Source: Acidobacteriota bacterium (GTDB lineage Bacteria; Acidobacteriota; Terriglobia; Acidiferrales; UBA7541). From it: 64,000 nt of DNA. The notes under the pieces are model-generated. The model had not been told where the DNA came from. It saw nothing but the letters and a program-made list of their open reading frames with translations, and did no database searches. The position numbers were made by a program, and so were the translations under genes. Below, piece by piece: positions 34,530 through 45,333 of this stretch. The DNA lies in contig JAKBLM010000014.1 in NCBI GenBank assembly GCA_021832085.1, forward strand, positions 18,594 through 82,593, given 5' to 3'. Within the stretch, counting starts at the first letter, position 1, and every line of letters begins with the position of its first letter.

Positions 34530-36950
34530 ATGGGAATCTGGAGCGACGTCCGCCACGCCTTCCGGCTGCTGGTGAAAAGCCCGGGCTTCACGTTCGTCGC
34601 GGTGCTCACGCTCGCCCTTGGCATCGGCGCCAATGCAGCGATCTTCAGCGTCGTCAACGGCGTGCTGCTCCAGGCGCTGCCTTATCCCCACGCCAATCGC
34701 CTCGTCTTCCTCAGCGAAAACAGCCGGCAGGTGCCGGACATGTCGATCTCGTATCCCGACCTGAAGGATTGGGAGCGGCAAAACACGGTTTTCGATTCGC
34801 TCGGCGGAGTGCGCCCCACCGATTTCGTACTGACCGGGGCTGGAGAGCCTGAGCAACTCCAGGGCTTCAATGTCTCGGCGGGATTCCTGCCCGCGTTTGG
34901 CGTGCATCCGATCCTGGGCAGGCTGTTTACCAAGGCCGAGGACCGGCCGGGCGCGACGCCGGTGGCCGTGATCAGCTATTCGCTCTGGCAGCGGCACTTC
35001 GGCGGCGATTCCAATGTTGTGGGCCGCTCGCTCGATCTGAGCGGGCGCAGCTATACGGTGATCGGGATTCTGCCTGCGTCTTTCCGGTTCCCTATACCGG
35101 GCGATATTTTCGTGCCGCTTGGACTCAAGGCCGACCAGATGCAGCAACGCGGCCAGCATCCCGGCATCGTCGCGGTCGCGCGGCTGAAACCCGGCGTGAC
35201 GCTGGGGCAGGCGCGAGCGGAGATGGAAACGATTGCGGCGAGACTGGCGCAACAATATCCCAAGACGAACACGGGCGTTACGGCAAAGCTGATGACCTTG
35301 CGCGAGGCTTACTACAGCTTCCTCGGCGGCCTAAGTACGGCGCTGTGGGTGCTGCTGGCAGCTGTGGGATTCGTGCTGCTGATCGCCTGCGCCAATGTGG
35401 CCAATTTGTTGCTGGCGCGGGCCGCCGGGCGCGATCGCGAGTTGGCAGTGCGCATGGCGCTGGGCGCCGGCCGCGCGCGCCTGGTGCGGCAGATGCTCAC
35501 CGAAAGCGTGCTGCTGGCGCTTGTGGGCGGCGGGTTCGGATTGCTGCTCGGCGCAGTGGGCACGGGCGCGCTGGCGTCGATGATTCCCGCCGACTTGCGA
35601 CAGCGGGTGAGCATCGCGATCGATTGGCACGTGCTGCTCTTCCTGTTCGTGATCACCGTGCTCACGGGCGTAATTTTCGGCCTGGCGCCGGCCTGGCGCG
35701 CCTCTCGCACGGACGTCAATGAATCGCTCAAGGAAGGCGGACGGTCGGGCACGGCAGGCGTGGGACGCAACCGGTACAGGCAGGCGCTGGTCGTCAGTGA
35801 ATTTGCGTTAGGGCTGGTGCTGGTGGTGGCATCTGCGCTGATGATCCGCAGCTTTTACGAGCTGCTTAAGGTGAATCCGGGTTTCCGCATCAGCCATGTG
35901 CTCACCGCCGAAGTGAATCTGCCCGGGAACAAATACTCGAAGCTGGCGCAAATCAACGGCTTCTATCGCGATGTGCTCGCCCGGATTCAGGCGCTGCCGG
36001 GAGTGGTGGCGGCGGGGGCGATTATGCCGCTGCCGCTCAGCGGCAACGGCTGGCAAGGGAGCTTCTACGTGGAAGGAACGCCGCCGCCGAAAGCGGGCGA
36101 GGTGCCCTTTTCCGACTACCACATGGTCACGCCCGGCTACTTCCCGGCCATGGGCCCGCCGCTGCTGCGCGGCCGGCTTTTCACGGCGGCCGACGACCAT
36201 TCCGCGCCGCCCGTCGCCATCGTGAGCTGGAGCTTCGCCCGGCGCTACCTGCCTGGCCAGGATCCGATCGGGAAGCGATTCAAGTTCGGTGGTCCCGATT
36301 CGAAACAGCACTGGATCACGATTGTGGGGGAAGTGGCGGACACCAAGCAGTACGGACTGGGCAAAAAGAGCAAAACCGAATTCTATGTCCCCGCCGCGCA
36401 GCAACCCAACGGAGACATGATTCTGGTCGCGCGAACACGCCGCGACGCCTCGGCGCTCACCTCGGCGGTGCGCGACGCGGTGGCAGCGGTCGATAGCCAG
36501 CAGCCGATCTTCAACGTGCGCACGATGCAGAGCTATTTGGACCAGAACCTGAGCGGGCAGCGGCTTTCGGCGATGCTGCTCGGGCTCTTCGCGGCGCTGG
36601 GGCTGGTTCTGGCGGCAGTGGGCATCTACGGCGTGATCGCCTACATGGTGAGCCTGCGCCGGCACGAGATCGGCATCCGCATGGCGCTCGGCGCCAGCCG
36701 AGGCGATGTCCTGCGGATGGTGCTGGGCTCCGGCGCGCGGTTGGCGCTCGTTGGGATCGGCGTGGGTGTCGCACTGGGGCTGGGACTGATGCGGCTGGTT
36801 TCGTCGCTGCTTTACGGCGTGAAGGCGAGCGATCCCGCGATTTACGCGCTGGGGGCGCTGGTGCTGGGGGTCGTGGCGATGCTCGCGTGCTACGTGCCGG
36901 CGCGGCGGGCGATGAAAGTCGATCCGGCAACGGCGCTCCGCTATGAATAG
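34530..36950 (+). CDS. ADOP-type MacB-like permease 1
   Basis: 806 residues from the ATG at 34530, with a GGGGAAAGG site upstream. The ADOP N-terminus is D-V-R-H-A-F-R-L-L-V-K-S-P-G-F and TM1 is about 21-41. A first MacB periplasmic core (about 50-250) precedes an FtsX block with L-L-I-A-C-A-N-V-A-N-L-L-L-A-R-A. A central helix (about 418-440), a second periplasmic core and a final FtsX block (Y-G-V-I-A-Y-M, then R-R-H-E-I-G-I-R-M-A-L-G-A) follow. The end P-A-T-A-L-R-Y-E matches the other copies. The duplicated layout puts two MacB halves in one chain, with no ATPase domain. It is the closest copy to the canonical ATPase. Confidence 0.88.
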   Translation: MGIWSDVRHAFRLLVKSPGFTFVAVLTLALGIGANAAIFSVVNGVLLQALPYPHANRLVFLSENSRQVPDMSISYPDLKDWERQNTVFDSLGGVRPTDFVLTGAGEPEQLQGFNVSAGFLPAFGVHPILGRLFTKAEDRPGATPVAVISYSLWQRHFGGDSNVVGRSLDLSGRSYTVIGILPASFRFPIPGDIFVPLGLKADQMQQRGQHPGIVAVARLKPGVTLGQARAEMETIAARLAQQYPKTNTGVTAKLMTLREAYYSFLGGLSTALWVLLAAVGFVLLIACANVANLLLARAAGRDRELAVRMALGAGRARLVRQMLTESVLLALVGGGFGLLLGAVGTGALASMIPADLRQRVSIAIDWHVLLFLFVITVLTGVIFGLAPAWRASRTDVNESLKEGGRSGTAGVGRNRYRQALVVSEFALGLVLVVASALMIRSFYELLKVNPGFRISHVLTAEVNLPGNKYSKLAQINGFYRDVLARIQALPGVVAAGAIMPLPLSGNGWQGSFYVEGTPPPKAGEVPFSDYHMVTPGYFPAMGPPLLRGRLFTAADDHSAPPVAIVSWSFARRYLPGQDPIGKRFKFGGPDSKQHWITIVGEVADTKQYGLGKKSKTEFYVPAAQQPNGDMILVARTRRDASALTSAVRDAVAAVDSQQPIFNVRTMQSYLDQNLSGQRLSAMLLGLFAALGLVLAAVGIYGVIAYMVSLRRHEIGIRMALGASRGDVLRMVLGSGARLALVGIGVGVALGLGLMRLVSSLLYGVKASDPAIYALGALVLGVVAMLACYVPARRAMKVDPATALRYE

Positions 36951-37269
36951 CCGCGGGCGAGGCCGGTGTGGCGAGAAGCGACGCAAGTGCGGGAAGCCGC
37001 AAGCATCGCTCTTGCGCGGCCCGGATCAGCTTTTTCGCCAGAGAAAGCGGGCAAAGAATTTGAAGAATCCCCTGCTCGCGCATGGATCCGCCCCCGTGCG
37101 CGAGAAGGTGGTCCGTGCGGTGTCGGTCGCCGGCTATGAGCCTCGGAGGGGATAGTTCCGCGCTGGCGGAACAACCCGAGTGGGGCAGTCACAGCCGGCG
37201 GCGCCGCCGGCGGCCCTGCGGGCAGAAAACCGGGCCGTGAACGCGAGTGGCCTCAGGAACAAGAGAGGC
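36951..37269. other. Intergenic region before the permease remnant
   Basis: 319 bases between ADOP 1 and the remnant. No gene, tRNA or convincing promoter is visible. Weak GC-rich inverted repeats only. It probably contains unrecognisable residue of the deleted permease. Confidence 0.4.
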
Positions 37270-37575
37270 TTACTCGCCTATTCGGTGAGGCAGCGCACCA
37301 GCGAGATCGGTTTGCGCATGGCGCTGGACGCCTCGCCGGCCGACATCTTCCGGCTGATCCTGCGGCAAGGCGGGTGGCTGGCGGCGATCGGCCTGGCGGG
37401 GGCCTTTGCCGCGGGCCAGGTGATCGCCAGCCCGCTGGTGAATACCAGCGGCGCGGACCTGATGACGTTTGCCGGCGCGGTGGTGGTGATCGGTCTTGTC
37501 GGGCTGATTTGCTGCTATGTGCTGCCGCTGCGCGCCACCCGCGTCTCGCCGGTCAGCGCGCTGCGGTACGAATGA
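37270..37575 (+). pseudogene. C-terminal remnant of an ADOP-type permease
   Basis: About 101 codons reproduce only the last FtsX block: L-L-A-Y-S-V-R-Q-R-T-S-E-I-G-L-R-M-A-L near the front, two further helices, and the typical ending P-V-S-A-L-R-Y-E before TGA at 37573-37575. All preceding ADOP regions (about 700 residues) are missing. The short frame reaches back to 37180, but that part has no homology. The D in M-A-L-D-A-S replaces the usual G of M-A-L-G-A. It is a decayed copy, 32 bases before permease 2. Confidence 0.82.
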
Positions 37576-37606
37576 GGTTTCCACGAGTGGGGGAGGGGAC
37601 TAACGC

Positions 37607-40135
37607 ATGACTTCGCTGGTCAAGGATATTCGCTACGCGATTCGCGTACTGATCAAGTCGCCCGGCTTCGCCATCGTTGGGATTCTGACGCTGGCGCTGG
37701 GCATCGGCGCCAATACGGCGATCTTCAGCCTGGTTGACGCGGCGCTGCTCAAGCAGCTGCCGGTCAGCCAGCCGCAGCAGCTTTACCTGTTCACCTGGCA
37801 AGCCAACAGGAAGTGGCCGCCGAACGTTTCACAAACCGGGAACGAATCGCGCTTCTCTTTTTCTTATCCCGCGTTTCGGGAATTTCGCGACCGGCAACAG
37901 GCGCTCTCGAGCGTCTTCGCCTTTGTGCCGATGGGATTCAACGCGCAGAACACCACGGTCGGCATCAACGGCCGGCCGACGCAGGCGAACGGAATGATGG
38001 TGACCGGCGAATATTTCTCGGGACTCGGCGTGACGCCGCTGCTCGGGCGGGCGATCACGCGCGGGGACGAGAATCCGGGTGCGCCGCGCGTCGCCGTGAT
38101 CAGCTACGCGTATTGGACGCGGCGCTTTGCTCGCGATCCTTCCATCGTCGGCCGCGGCATCACGGTGAACGGCCTGCCATTCACGATTATCGGCGTGGCA
38201 CCGCGATCTTTTTACGGCGTGGAGCAAGGCACCGAGCCCGACCTGTGGATCGCGTTTGACGACCTGCCGAACCTGCGGCCCTGGAGCCAGAAGCCGTGGG
38301 GAAGCAATTCCGTCTTCAGCGCGAGAAACTGGATCAACCTGAACATCATGGGCCGGCTGAAGCCGGGCGTGACGCGTGGACAGGCGGAAGCGGAACTCAA
38401 CATCCTGTTTCATCATTACCTGACCGAGGATTGGAAGCCGCAACGGGAATCGGAAGTGCCCGGCTTCTCGCTGACCCCGGCGGCGTCGGGAATTCCGTAT
38501 CTGCGCGAGGCACTCACCAAACCGCTGCTGATTCTGATGGTCGCGGTGGGACTGGTCCTGCTGATCGCCTGCGCCAATCTCGCCACGCTGCTGCTGGCCC
38601 GCGCCATGGCACGGCAGAAGGAGGTGAGCATCCGGATCGCGCTGGGCGCTTCGCGGATGCGACTGATGCGCCAGCTGCTCACCGAAAGCGTGCTGATGGC
38701 GGTGCTGGGCGGGGCGTTCGGCTTGCTGCTTGCCGAGTGGGGCACACGGGCGCTGCTCGCGCTGATGGCGAGCCCGCAGAATTCGTTCGTGCTCCCGGTT
38801 TCGCCGGACGCGCGGGTGCTTCTCTTCACGCTGGGTGTTTCGGTGCTGACAGGGATTCTCTTCGGCTTTGCGCCGGCGCTGCGCGCCTCGGGACACGACC
38901 TGGCGGTATCGATGCGGGAGACCGCGGCGAACGTGACCGCGGGGCGCGACCGGCACCGGCTCGGGCGGAGCCTCGTGGTGGTTCAGGTGGCACTGTCGAT
39001 GGTGCTGATGATCGGGGCGGGCCTCTTCATTCGCACGCTGATGAATTACCAACACCACAATTTCGGCTTCAATCAGACGCACCTGTTGACGTTCGGCGTC
39101 GATCCCACACGGGCCGGCTACCGGGGCCAGCGGCTGATGAATTTCTATTCGGAATTGCTGCGCCGGGTGCGAGCGCTGCCGGGAGTGCGCTCGGCGACGA
39201 TCATCGAAGACGCGCCGTTCAGCGGTTGGTCGAACAATTCGAACATCGCCATCGTGGGCGCTCCGCGCAAACCCACCAGCCCGACGCTGCGCTACCAGGC
39301 GGTGGGTCCGGATTTCTTCGCCACAATGGGCATCCCGATTGTGCTGGGCAGGGAAATCAAGGCGAGCGACACGGCCGCCTCGCCGCTCGTTGCGGTTGTC
39401 GACGAAACCTTCGTGAAGAAGTTCCTGCCGAACGAGAACCCGATCGGGCAGAGGTTCTATTTTGGACGCCGGCCCGACCCCAAGAGCACTTTCGAGATCG
39501 TGGGCGTGGCCAAGCCAGCCGAGCTCACCAACATCCAGTCACGCCTGCGGCCGAAAGCCTATCTGGCTTACGCGCAGACTCCACCGGCCATGCTCGGCGC
39601 GATGTTTTTCGAGGTGCGTGCACAAGGCGATCCGCGGGCGCTCGTCGCCTCGCTGCGCGAGACGGTTGGCGAAATGGATACCGACATTCCGCTCATGGGG
39701 GTGAGCACGCAGAAAGAGGCGCTCGCCAACGCGTTGACCGAGCAGACGCTCTTTGCGCAGCTCTCGAGCTTCTTCGGCATTCTGGCGCTCACACTGGCCG
39801 TCATCGGTCTCTACGGGACGATGGCGTACACCGTGTCGCGGAAGACGCATGAAATCGGGATTCGCTTGGCGCTGGGAGCGACTCCCTCGACGCTGGTGGG
39901 AATGTTCGTGCGGCAGGGAGTGGAACTGGCCGCCATTGGCGTGGGGATCGGACTGGCGGCGGCCTGGGGAGTGACGCGGCTGGCGCACAGCCTGATGTTT
40001 GGCGTCAGCGCCACCGATCCGCTGACATTTGCCGGTGTGTCCGTGCTGCTGGTGCTGGTGTGCGCCTCGGCCTGCTACATTCCGGCGCGGCGCGCGACGC
40101 GCGTCGCCCCGGTGACGGCGCTGCACTACGAATAG
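37607..40135 (+). CDS. ADOP-type MacB-like permease 2
   Basis: 842 residues, the longest copy. ATG at 37607 follows GGGGGAGGGG. N-terminus D-I-R-Y-A-I-R-V-L-I-K-S-P-G-F-A and TM1 G-I-L-T-L-A-L-G-I-G-A-N-T-A-I-F are standard. The first periplasmic core holds an extended loop (Q-A-N-R-K-W-P-P-N-V-S-Q). FtsX1 reads V-G-L-V-L-L-I-A-C-A-N-L-A-T-L-L. A long second core contains V-D-P-T-R-A-G-Y-R-G-Q, and FtsX2 ends R-R-A-T-R-V-A-P-V-T-A-L-H-Y-E, where H replaces the common R. It is 25 bases upstream of permease 3 and likely cotranscribed with it. Confidence 0.88.
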   Translation: MTSLVKDIRYAIRVLIKSPGFAIVGILTLALGIGANTAIFSLVDAALLKQLPVSQPQQLYLFTWQANRKWPPNVSQTGNESRFSFSYPAFREFRDRQQALSSVFAFVPMGFNAQNTTVGINGRPTQANGMMVTGEYFSGLGVTPLLGRAITRGDENPGAPRVAVISYAYWTRRFARDPSIVGRGITVNGLPFTIIGVAPRSFYGVEQGTEPDLWIAFDDLPNLRPWSQKPWGSNSVFSARNWINLNIMGRLKPGVTRGQAEAELNILFHHYLTEDWKPQRESEVPGFSLTPAASGIPYLREALTKPLLILMVAVGLVLLIACANLATLLLARAMARQKEVSIRIALGASRMRLMRQLLTESVLMAVLGGAFGLLLAEWGTRALLALMASPQNSFVLPVSPDARVLLFTLGVSVLTGILFGFAPALRASGHDLAVSMRETAANVTAGRDRHRLGRSLVVVQVALSMVLMIGAGLFIRTLMNYQHHNFGFNQTHLLTFGVDPTRAGYRGQRLMNFYSELLRRVRALPGVRSATIIEDAPFSGWSNNSNIAIVGAPRKPTSPTLRYQAVGPDFFATMGIPIVLGREIKASDTAASPLVAVVDETFVKKFLPNENPIGQRFYFGRRPDPKSTFEIVGVAKPAELTNIQSRLRPKAYLAYAQTPPAMLGAMFFEVRAQGDPRALVASLRETVGEMDTDIPLMGVSTQKEALANALTEQTLFAQLSSFFGILALTLAVIGLYGTMAYTVSRKTHEIGIRLALGATPSTLVGMFVRQGVELAAIGVGIGLAAAWGVTRLAHSLMFGVSATDPLTFAGVSVLLVLVCASACYIPARRATRVAPVTALHYE

Positions 40136-40160
40136 ACGACAGGAAAGGAGGGCAAGCACG

Positions 40161-42638
40161 ATGAACGGATTCTGGCAGGACGTGCGCTACGGATTGCGCA
40201 AGCTTCGGCGCAGCCCCGGATTCACCGTGCTTGCGCTGCTGACGCTCGCGCTCGGCATCGGCGCGAATACGGCCGTCTTTAGCCTTGTCTACGGAGTCTT
40301 GCTTCGCCCGCTCTCCTATCCGCACGCCGATCGGCTGGTTACGCCGGTCTGGAGCGAGGGCACGAGCGGAAATATCCGCGCCAACGTCAGCATGCACGAG
40401 TTCCGCTTCTGGCGCGATCACAACAGCGTTTTTGCCTCGCTGGCGGCGTTCACGGGCGGCGGCTTCAATCTTTCGGGCCGCGGGCAGGCCGAGCGCGTCT
40501 CTGCAGAATACGTTTCTCCAAGTTATTTTCCCACCCTCGGCGTCCGTCCCGCGATCGGACGCAACTTTCTGCCGCAGGAAAATCAGGGCCCGGGCCGGCC
40601 GGTGGCGATCCTGAGTTATGGGCTGTGGGCCACGCATTTCGGCTCGGATGCAAATGTGCTGGGCAAGTCGATCCTGCTCGACGGTGAGCCATACACCGTC
40701 GTTGGCGTCATGCCGGCGAGCTTTCAGCCGATCGAGCAGGCGGACTTGTGGATTCCGATTGCGCGGGCTTCCGGGCCGATGGCCAGCGGATACAACCAGG
40801 AAGTGATCGGGCGGCTGAAGCCGGGGCTTTCGCTCACGCAGGCGCAGGCGGGCATGCAACTGGTCGCCAAGGAATACGAGCGCGCCAGCCCTGGTCATTA
40901 TCCGCCCGACTTCGGCATTCGGCTGATTCCGCTGCAGACGTTTCTGGGCATGGGCGCGCAATCCTATCTCCTGCTGCTCTTCGGCGCGATCGGCATGGTG
41001 CTGCTGATCGCCTGCGCCAACGTGGCGGGGCTGCTGGTGGCACGGGCAGCGGCGCGCAGCCCGGAGATTGCGCTGCGTCAGATGCTTGGCGCCACGCGTG
41101 GCCGGCTGGTGCGGCAACTGTTCGTCGAGAGCGTGCTGCTGGCGCTGGGCGGCGCAGTGGTGGGCGTGCCGGTGGCCTACGGCGGGCTGCGTCTGCTGCT
41201 GGGCATCGTGCCGGCGACACAAGCGGAGAATCCGCTAATCGCCCAAATCACGGGCGCGCTGCATACGAGATCGGCGGGAATCGGCATCAACGGATGGTCG
41301 CTCGCTTTCGCTCTGGGACTGGGCATCCTCACCGCGATCCTTTTCGGCGTGTTGCCGGCGTGGCACGCGGCGACGAAGGACGCCAACGAGACGCTCAAGG
41401 AAGGCGGCTTCCGGTCGACGGCAGCGGCTTCGCGCTCGCGGCTGCGCAGCGCGCTGGTGGTCGGCGAGATGGCGGTGACGGTGGTGCTGCTGGCCGGCGC
41501 GCTGCTGCTCGTGCGGACGTTCGTCAATCTGCTGCGGGTCGGCCCCGGGTTCGAGACGGACCATCTGCTCACTGTGCAGCTCTGGATGAACGGTTCGCGC
41601 TACAAGACGAGCCAGGCTGTGGCCGATTTTTATCATTCGCTCAGCACCAGGATCGACCGTTTGCCAAGGGTGGTTGCTTCGGGCGTGACGAGTGGGGGAA
41701 TGCCGCTCACCATTGGCGGCAATTTTCCGGTACAGATCCCCGGCGTTCGCCGTATCCATTCGGCGGACTTCCGTGCCGTCGACCCCGGTTATTTCCGGGC
41801 GCTTGGTGCTCCGCTCCTGGCGGGGCGATGGTTCACGGCTTCCGATGCCGCGGGGGCTACGCCGGTCGCGATCGTGAATCAGCGATTTGCCCGGCGCTAT
41901 TTCGGGAACGGGAATCCGCTGGGGCGCCACATTGTGATCGGTGCGACGTTTCCCGACAAAGCTTATGTAGACCCGCCACGGGAGATTGTCGGCGTGGTTG
42001 GCGACGTGAAATCACAGCTCAGTCTGCCGGCGGTGTCGACGATGTTCGTTCCCGAGGCACAGGCGTCCTACGCTACGGTGGCGCTTTTCGGCAGCGTTTT
42101 CCCATCGGTGTTGTTGGTGCGCACGATCGGCAATCCGTTGCGGCAGGCCGTGCCGGTGAGACGGCTGGTTGCCTCGCTCGATTCCGCGATTCCGGTGGGC
42201 CGGATCGAGACGATGAACCAGGTGCGGGCCGCTTCGGTGGGGATGGAGCGGTTCATGCTGGTGCTGATGGGGATTTTTGCGGGGTTGGCGCTGCTGCTTT
42301 CGGCGCTGGGAATCTACGGCGTGCTCTCGTATACGGTGGCGCAACGGACGCCGGAGATCGGCTTGCGGATGGCGCTCGGCGCGACACCGGCAGACGTGCT
42401 TCGGATGGTCTTCGGCTACGCCGGGCGGCTGGCGGCGCTCGGCGCCGCGCTGGGTCTGGCGGGGGCATACGGGCTGACGCGGCTGATGGGGTCGCTGCTC
42501 TACGGCGTGCGGGCGAGCGATCCGGTGAGTTTTCTGGTGACGGCGGCGCTGCTGGCGGTCGTGGCGCTGTGTGCGTGCGCGGTGCCGGCGTGGAGAGCTA
42601 TGCGCGTCGAGCCGGTGGTGGCGTTGCGTTACGAATGA
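40161..42638 (+). CDS. ADOP-type MacB-like permease 3
   Basis: 825 residues. ATG at 40161 after GGAAAGGAGGG. D-V-R-Y-G-L-R-K-L-R-R-S-P-G-F-T opens the chain. FtsX1 differs from the other copies: V-L-L-I-A-C-A-N-V-A-G-L-L-V-A-R-A-A-A-R-S-P-E-I-A-L-R-Q-M, with Q replacing the usual basic or small residue. The second periplasmic core has G-V-T-S-G-G-M-P-L-T-I. FtsX2 reads Y-G-V-L-S-Y-T-V and R-T-P-E-I-G-L-R-M-A-L-G-A-T and ends P-V-V-A-L-R-Y-E. Only ten bases separate it from permease 4. Confidence 0.88.
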   Translation: MNGFWQDVRYGLRKLRRSPGFTVLALLTLALGIGANTAVFSLVYGVLLRPLSYPHADRLVTPVWSEGTSGNIRANVSMHEFRFWRDHNSVFASLAAFTGGGFNLSGRGQAERVSAEYVSPSYFPTLGVRPAIGRNFLPQENQGPGRPVAILSYGLWATHFGSDANVLGKSILLDGEPYTVVGVMPASFQPIEQADLWIPIARASGPMASGYNQEVIGRLKPGLSLTQAQAGMQLVAKEYERASPGHYPPDFGIRLIPLQTFLGMGAQSYLLLLFGAIGMVLLIACANVAGLLVARAAARSPEIALRQMLGATRGRLVRQLFVESVLLALGGAVVGVPVAYGGLRLLLGIVPATQAENPLIAQITGALHTRSAGIGINGWSLAFALGLGILTAILFGVLPAWHAATKDANETLKEGGFRSTAAASRSRLRSALVVGEMAVTVVLLAGALLLVRTFVNLLRVGPGFETDHLLTVQLWMNGSRYKTSQAVADFYHSLSTRIDRLPRVVASGVTSGGMPLTIGGNFPVQIPGVRRIHSADFRAVDPGYFRALGAPLLAGRWFTASDAAGATPVAIVNQRFARRYFGNGNPLGRHIVIGATFPDKAYVDPPREIVGVVGDVKSQLSLPAVSTMFVPEAQASYATVALFGSVFPSVLLVRTIGNPLRQAVPVRRLVASLDSAIPVGRIETMNQVRAASVGMERFMLVLMGIFAGLALLLSALGIYGVLSYTVAQRTPEIGLRMALGATPADVLRMVFGYAGRLAALGAALGLAGAYGLTRLMGSLLYGVRASDPVSFLVTAALLAVVALCACAVPAWRAMRVEPVVALRYE

Positions 42639-42648
42639 GGAGCAAAGG

Positions 42649-45077
42649 ATGGGGACTTTCTGGCAGGACGTGAAGATCGGTCTCCGGATGCTGTGGAAGG
42701 TGCCCGGCTACACGCTGATTGCCGCGCTGGCGCTGGCGCTGGGCATCGGCGTGAACACGGCCATCTTCAGCGTTGCCGATGCGTTTCTCTACGAGGCCGT
42801 TTCGTTTCCCCATCTCAACCGGCTGGCGCTCCTTTTCGAAACCCTGCCGCAGCAGGGCCTGACGCGGAACGGCGTCGCGCCGGCGGTTTTCGAAGGCTGG
42901 AAACAGCAGAATCACTCGTTTCGCGAGATCGCCGCTTACGAGTGGGACACGGTGAATCTTTCCGGAAACGGGCTGCCGCAGCAGGCGTGGGGATTCCAGG
43001 TGACACCGAATTTCTTCGGCGTGCTCGGCGTGCATCCGGCGCTGGGCCGTGGATTCGCGCCTAGCGAGGCCGTTCCCGGGCACAACGAGGTGGTGGTGCT
43101 GAGTTACCGGCTATGGCAGCAGCGCTACGGCGGCGATCCCGCCATCCTCGGCAAAACAATCTGGATCGACAGCAAGAGCACGACCGTGATCGGCGTGATG
43201 CCGAAGGATTTCGATTATCCGGTTCCGGCCCAGCTATGGTTGCCGCTGGCGATGACCGACAAGGAGAAGCAGAGCCGTGCCAACCATTCGCTGTACCTGG
43301 TGGGACTGCTGCGGCACGGCACGACGGTCGAGCAGGCGAACGCCGAATTTACGATGATTCAGCAGCGGCTGGCCGCGCGATATCCGCAAACCGACAAGGG
43401 TTGGGGCGTGCGCGTCGTCGAGATGCGCTCGCATACGAACAGCGACCTCACGCGCCAGTACACGCTGTTGCTGCTCGCAGCCGTCGGATTTGTGCTGTTG
43501 ATTGCCTGCGCCAACGTGGCCAATCTCCAGTTTGCCCGCGCTGCCCGAAGGCAGCGGGAAATGGCGCTGCGCACCGCACTCGGAGCGGGACGCTGGCGAC
43601 TGATTCGCCAACTGCTCACCGAAAGCGTGCTGGTCTCGCTGGTGGGCGCGGGCATGGGCCTGCTGCTGGCGTGGTGGAGCATCCGGCTGATCCTGGCCTA
43701 CATGCCGCCGACGGTGGCCCGCTACATCACCGGCTGGAGCAAGATCGGGCTCGACTCGCGCGCGTTTCTCTTTGCACTGGCAATCGCCGTGGCCGCCGGG
43801 CTGTTGGCCGGGCTGGTGCCGGCGATCGAAAGCTTGCGCCCGGACATGAACGAGACTTTGAAGGAGGGCGGCCGCGGCGGAACCACGGGCCGGGCACGGC
43901 AACGACTGCGCAGCATCTTCGTGGTGGCCGAGATCGCCCTTTCGCTCGTGCTGCTAGTGGGCGCCGGGCTGCTGGTCAAGGGCTTCCGCTCCCTGCTGAA
44001 CGACACAGGGAACTTCCACCCCAAAACGCTGCTGACCATGCGGATCGATCTGCCCAAGAAGCGGTACGGCAACGAGAGCGAACGCGCCAATTTCTACCAG
44101 CAGGCGCTGCGCCGGCTGGCGACGATGCCAGGAGCACGACTGGCGGCACTGGCGACCAATATTCCGGACGGCAACAGCTCTTTTCTGGCGAGCTTCAGCA
44201 TCAAGGACCGGCCGATTCGTCCCGGCGAGTATCCGCTGGCCTTTTGGCAGGTGGTCAGCCCCAGTTTTTTCCGCGCGCTCCACATTCCGTTGATCAAGGG
44301 CCGGCTGTTCACGCGGTCCGATGGCCCCAATGCGCCGCCCGTGGCGATCATCAGCCAGTCGCTTGCCGCGCGCTATTTCCCGGGCAGGGACCCGATCGGC
44401 CGGCAGATCAAATTCGGCGACCTGAAATATCACGCGGGGTGGGCGATGATTGTCGGCATCGTGGCCGACGTGAAGTATCAGTGGACCGACCGGCAAATCA
44501 TTCCGGCGCTCTATGAGATCTATAGCCAGGCGGCACGATCGTCGACATTCCTGATGGTGCGCACTTCTAGCAACCCGGACAGTCTGGTGGCGACGGCGCG
44601 GGCGCGGATTGCCGGAATCGATCCGGACCTGCCGGTTTACGACGCGCAGCCGCTCAGCCGGGTGATTTCGGATTCGATGGTGGGGCTGGGCTACGTGGCG
44701 GTGATGATGGCGGTGCTCGGCGTGATCGCTTTGGTGCTGGCCTCGGTAGGCGTGTACGGCGTGATGTCGTTTTCCGTGGCCGAGCGGACGCACGAGATTG
44801 GCATACGGCTGGCGCTGGGCGCGCGGCCGGGCGAGGTGTTGGGACTGATTGTCCGGCGAGGCTTGCTGCTCGCGGGCATGCACTGGCCATCGGCCTGCCG
44901 CTGGCTCTGGCGCTCTCGCGGCTGCTGGCTAGCCTGGTATTCGGCGTGAGCGCGAGCGATCCGACGACGTTCATCGCCGTTTCCGCCTTGCTGCTGCTGG
45001 TGGCACTGGCGGCCTGCTATTTCCCGGCGCGCCGGGCGATGCGGGTCGATCCGGTAATCGCACTGCGCTATGAGTAG
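42649..45077 (+). pseudogene. ADOP-type MacB-like permease 4, frameshifted near the C-terminus
   Basis: The ATG at 42649 follows AGGAGC and gives D-V-K-I-G-L-R-M-L-W-K-V-P-G-Y-T. The frame stays open to TGA at 44947-44949 (766 residues), but the last about 23 residues ([12 protein letters not shown]) lose all FtsX character. From about 44880 another frame restores it: [24 protein letters not shown] to P-V-I-A-L-R-Y-E, ending with TAG at 45075-45077. A single missing base near 44879-44880 explains this. Either the gene is damaged, ending without its last two helices, or the base is a sequencing error; all else is intact. Confidence 0.82.
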
Positions 45078-45333
45078 GAGCGCGGAAAGAAATGGCGAGT
45101 CAGGAAGGGCAAAGGCTGAAAGGCGATCCGAAAAGCAGAGGCGTCGCCTTGCGTTCAGCCACGCGAAGGGCTTTACTTCGTTGGGCCGGATTCCGTCGCC
45201 AATGTTGCTTTTCAGGACCGTTGGTGAGTCTCCGGTTCCGCTCGACGGCGGCAAGGAAGGGCCGCTTTCGGGATACGGGGCGTTTCACCCCGGGATGTTC
45301 CATTTTCTTATGTCCTAAAATTCGGGAGGCTAG

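Noticed and set aside
40748..42673. A 641-codon plus-strand frame in another phase of permease 3
   Set aside because: Alanine/arginine/glycine-rich frame shadow; the true frame has all ADOP motifs.
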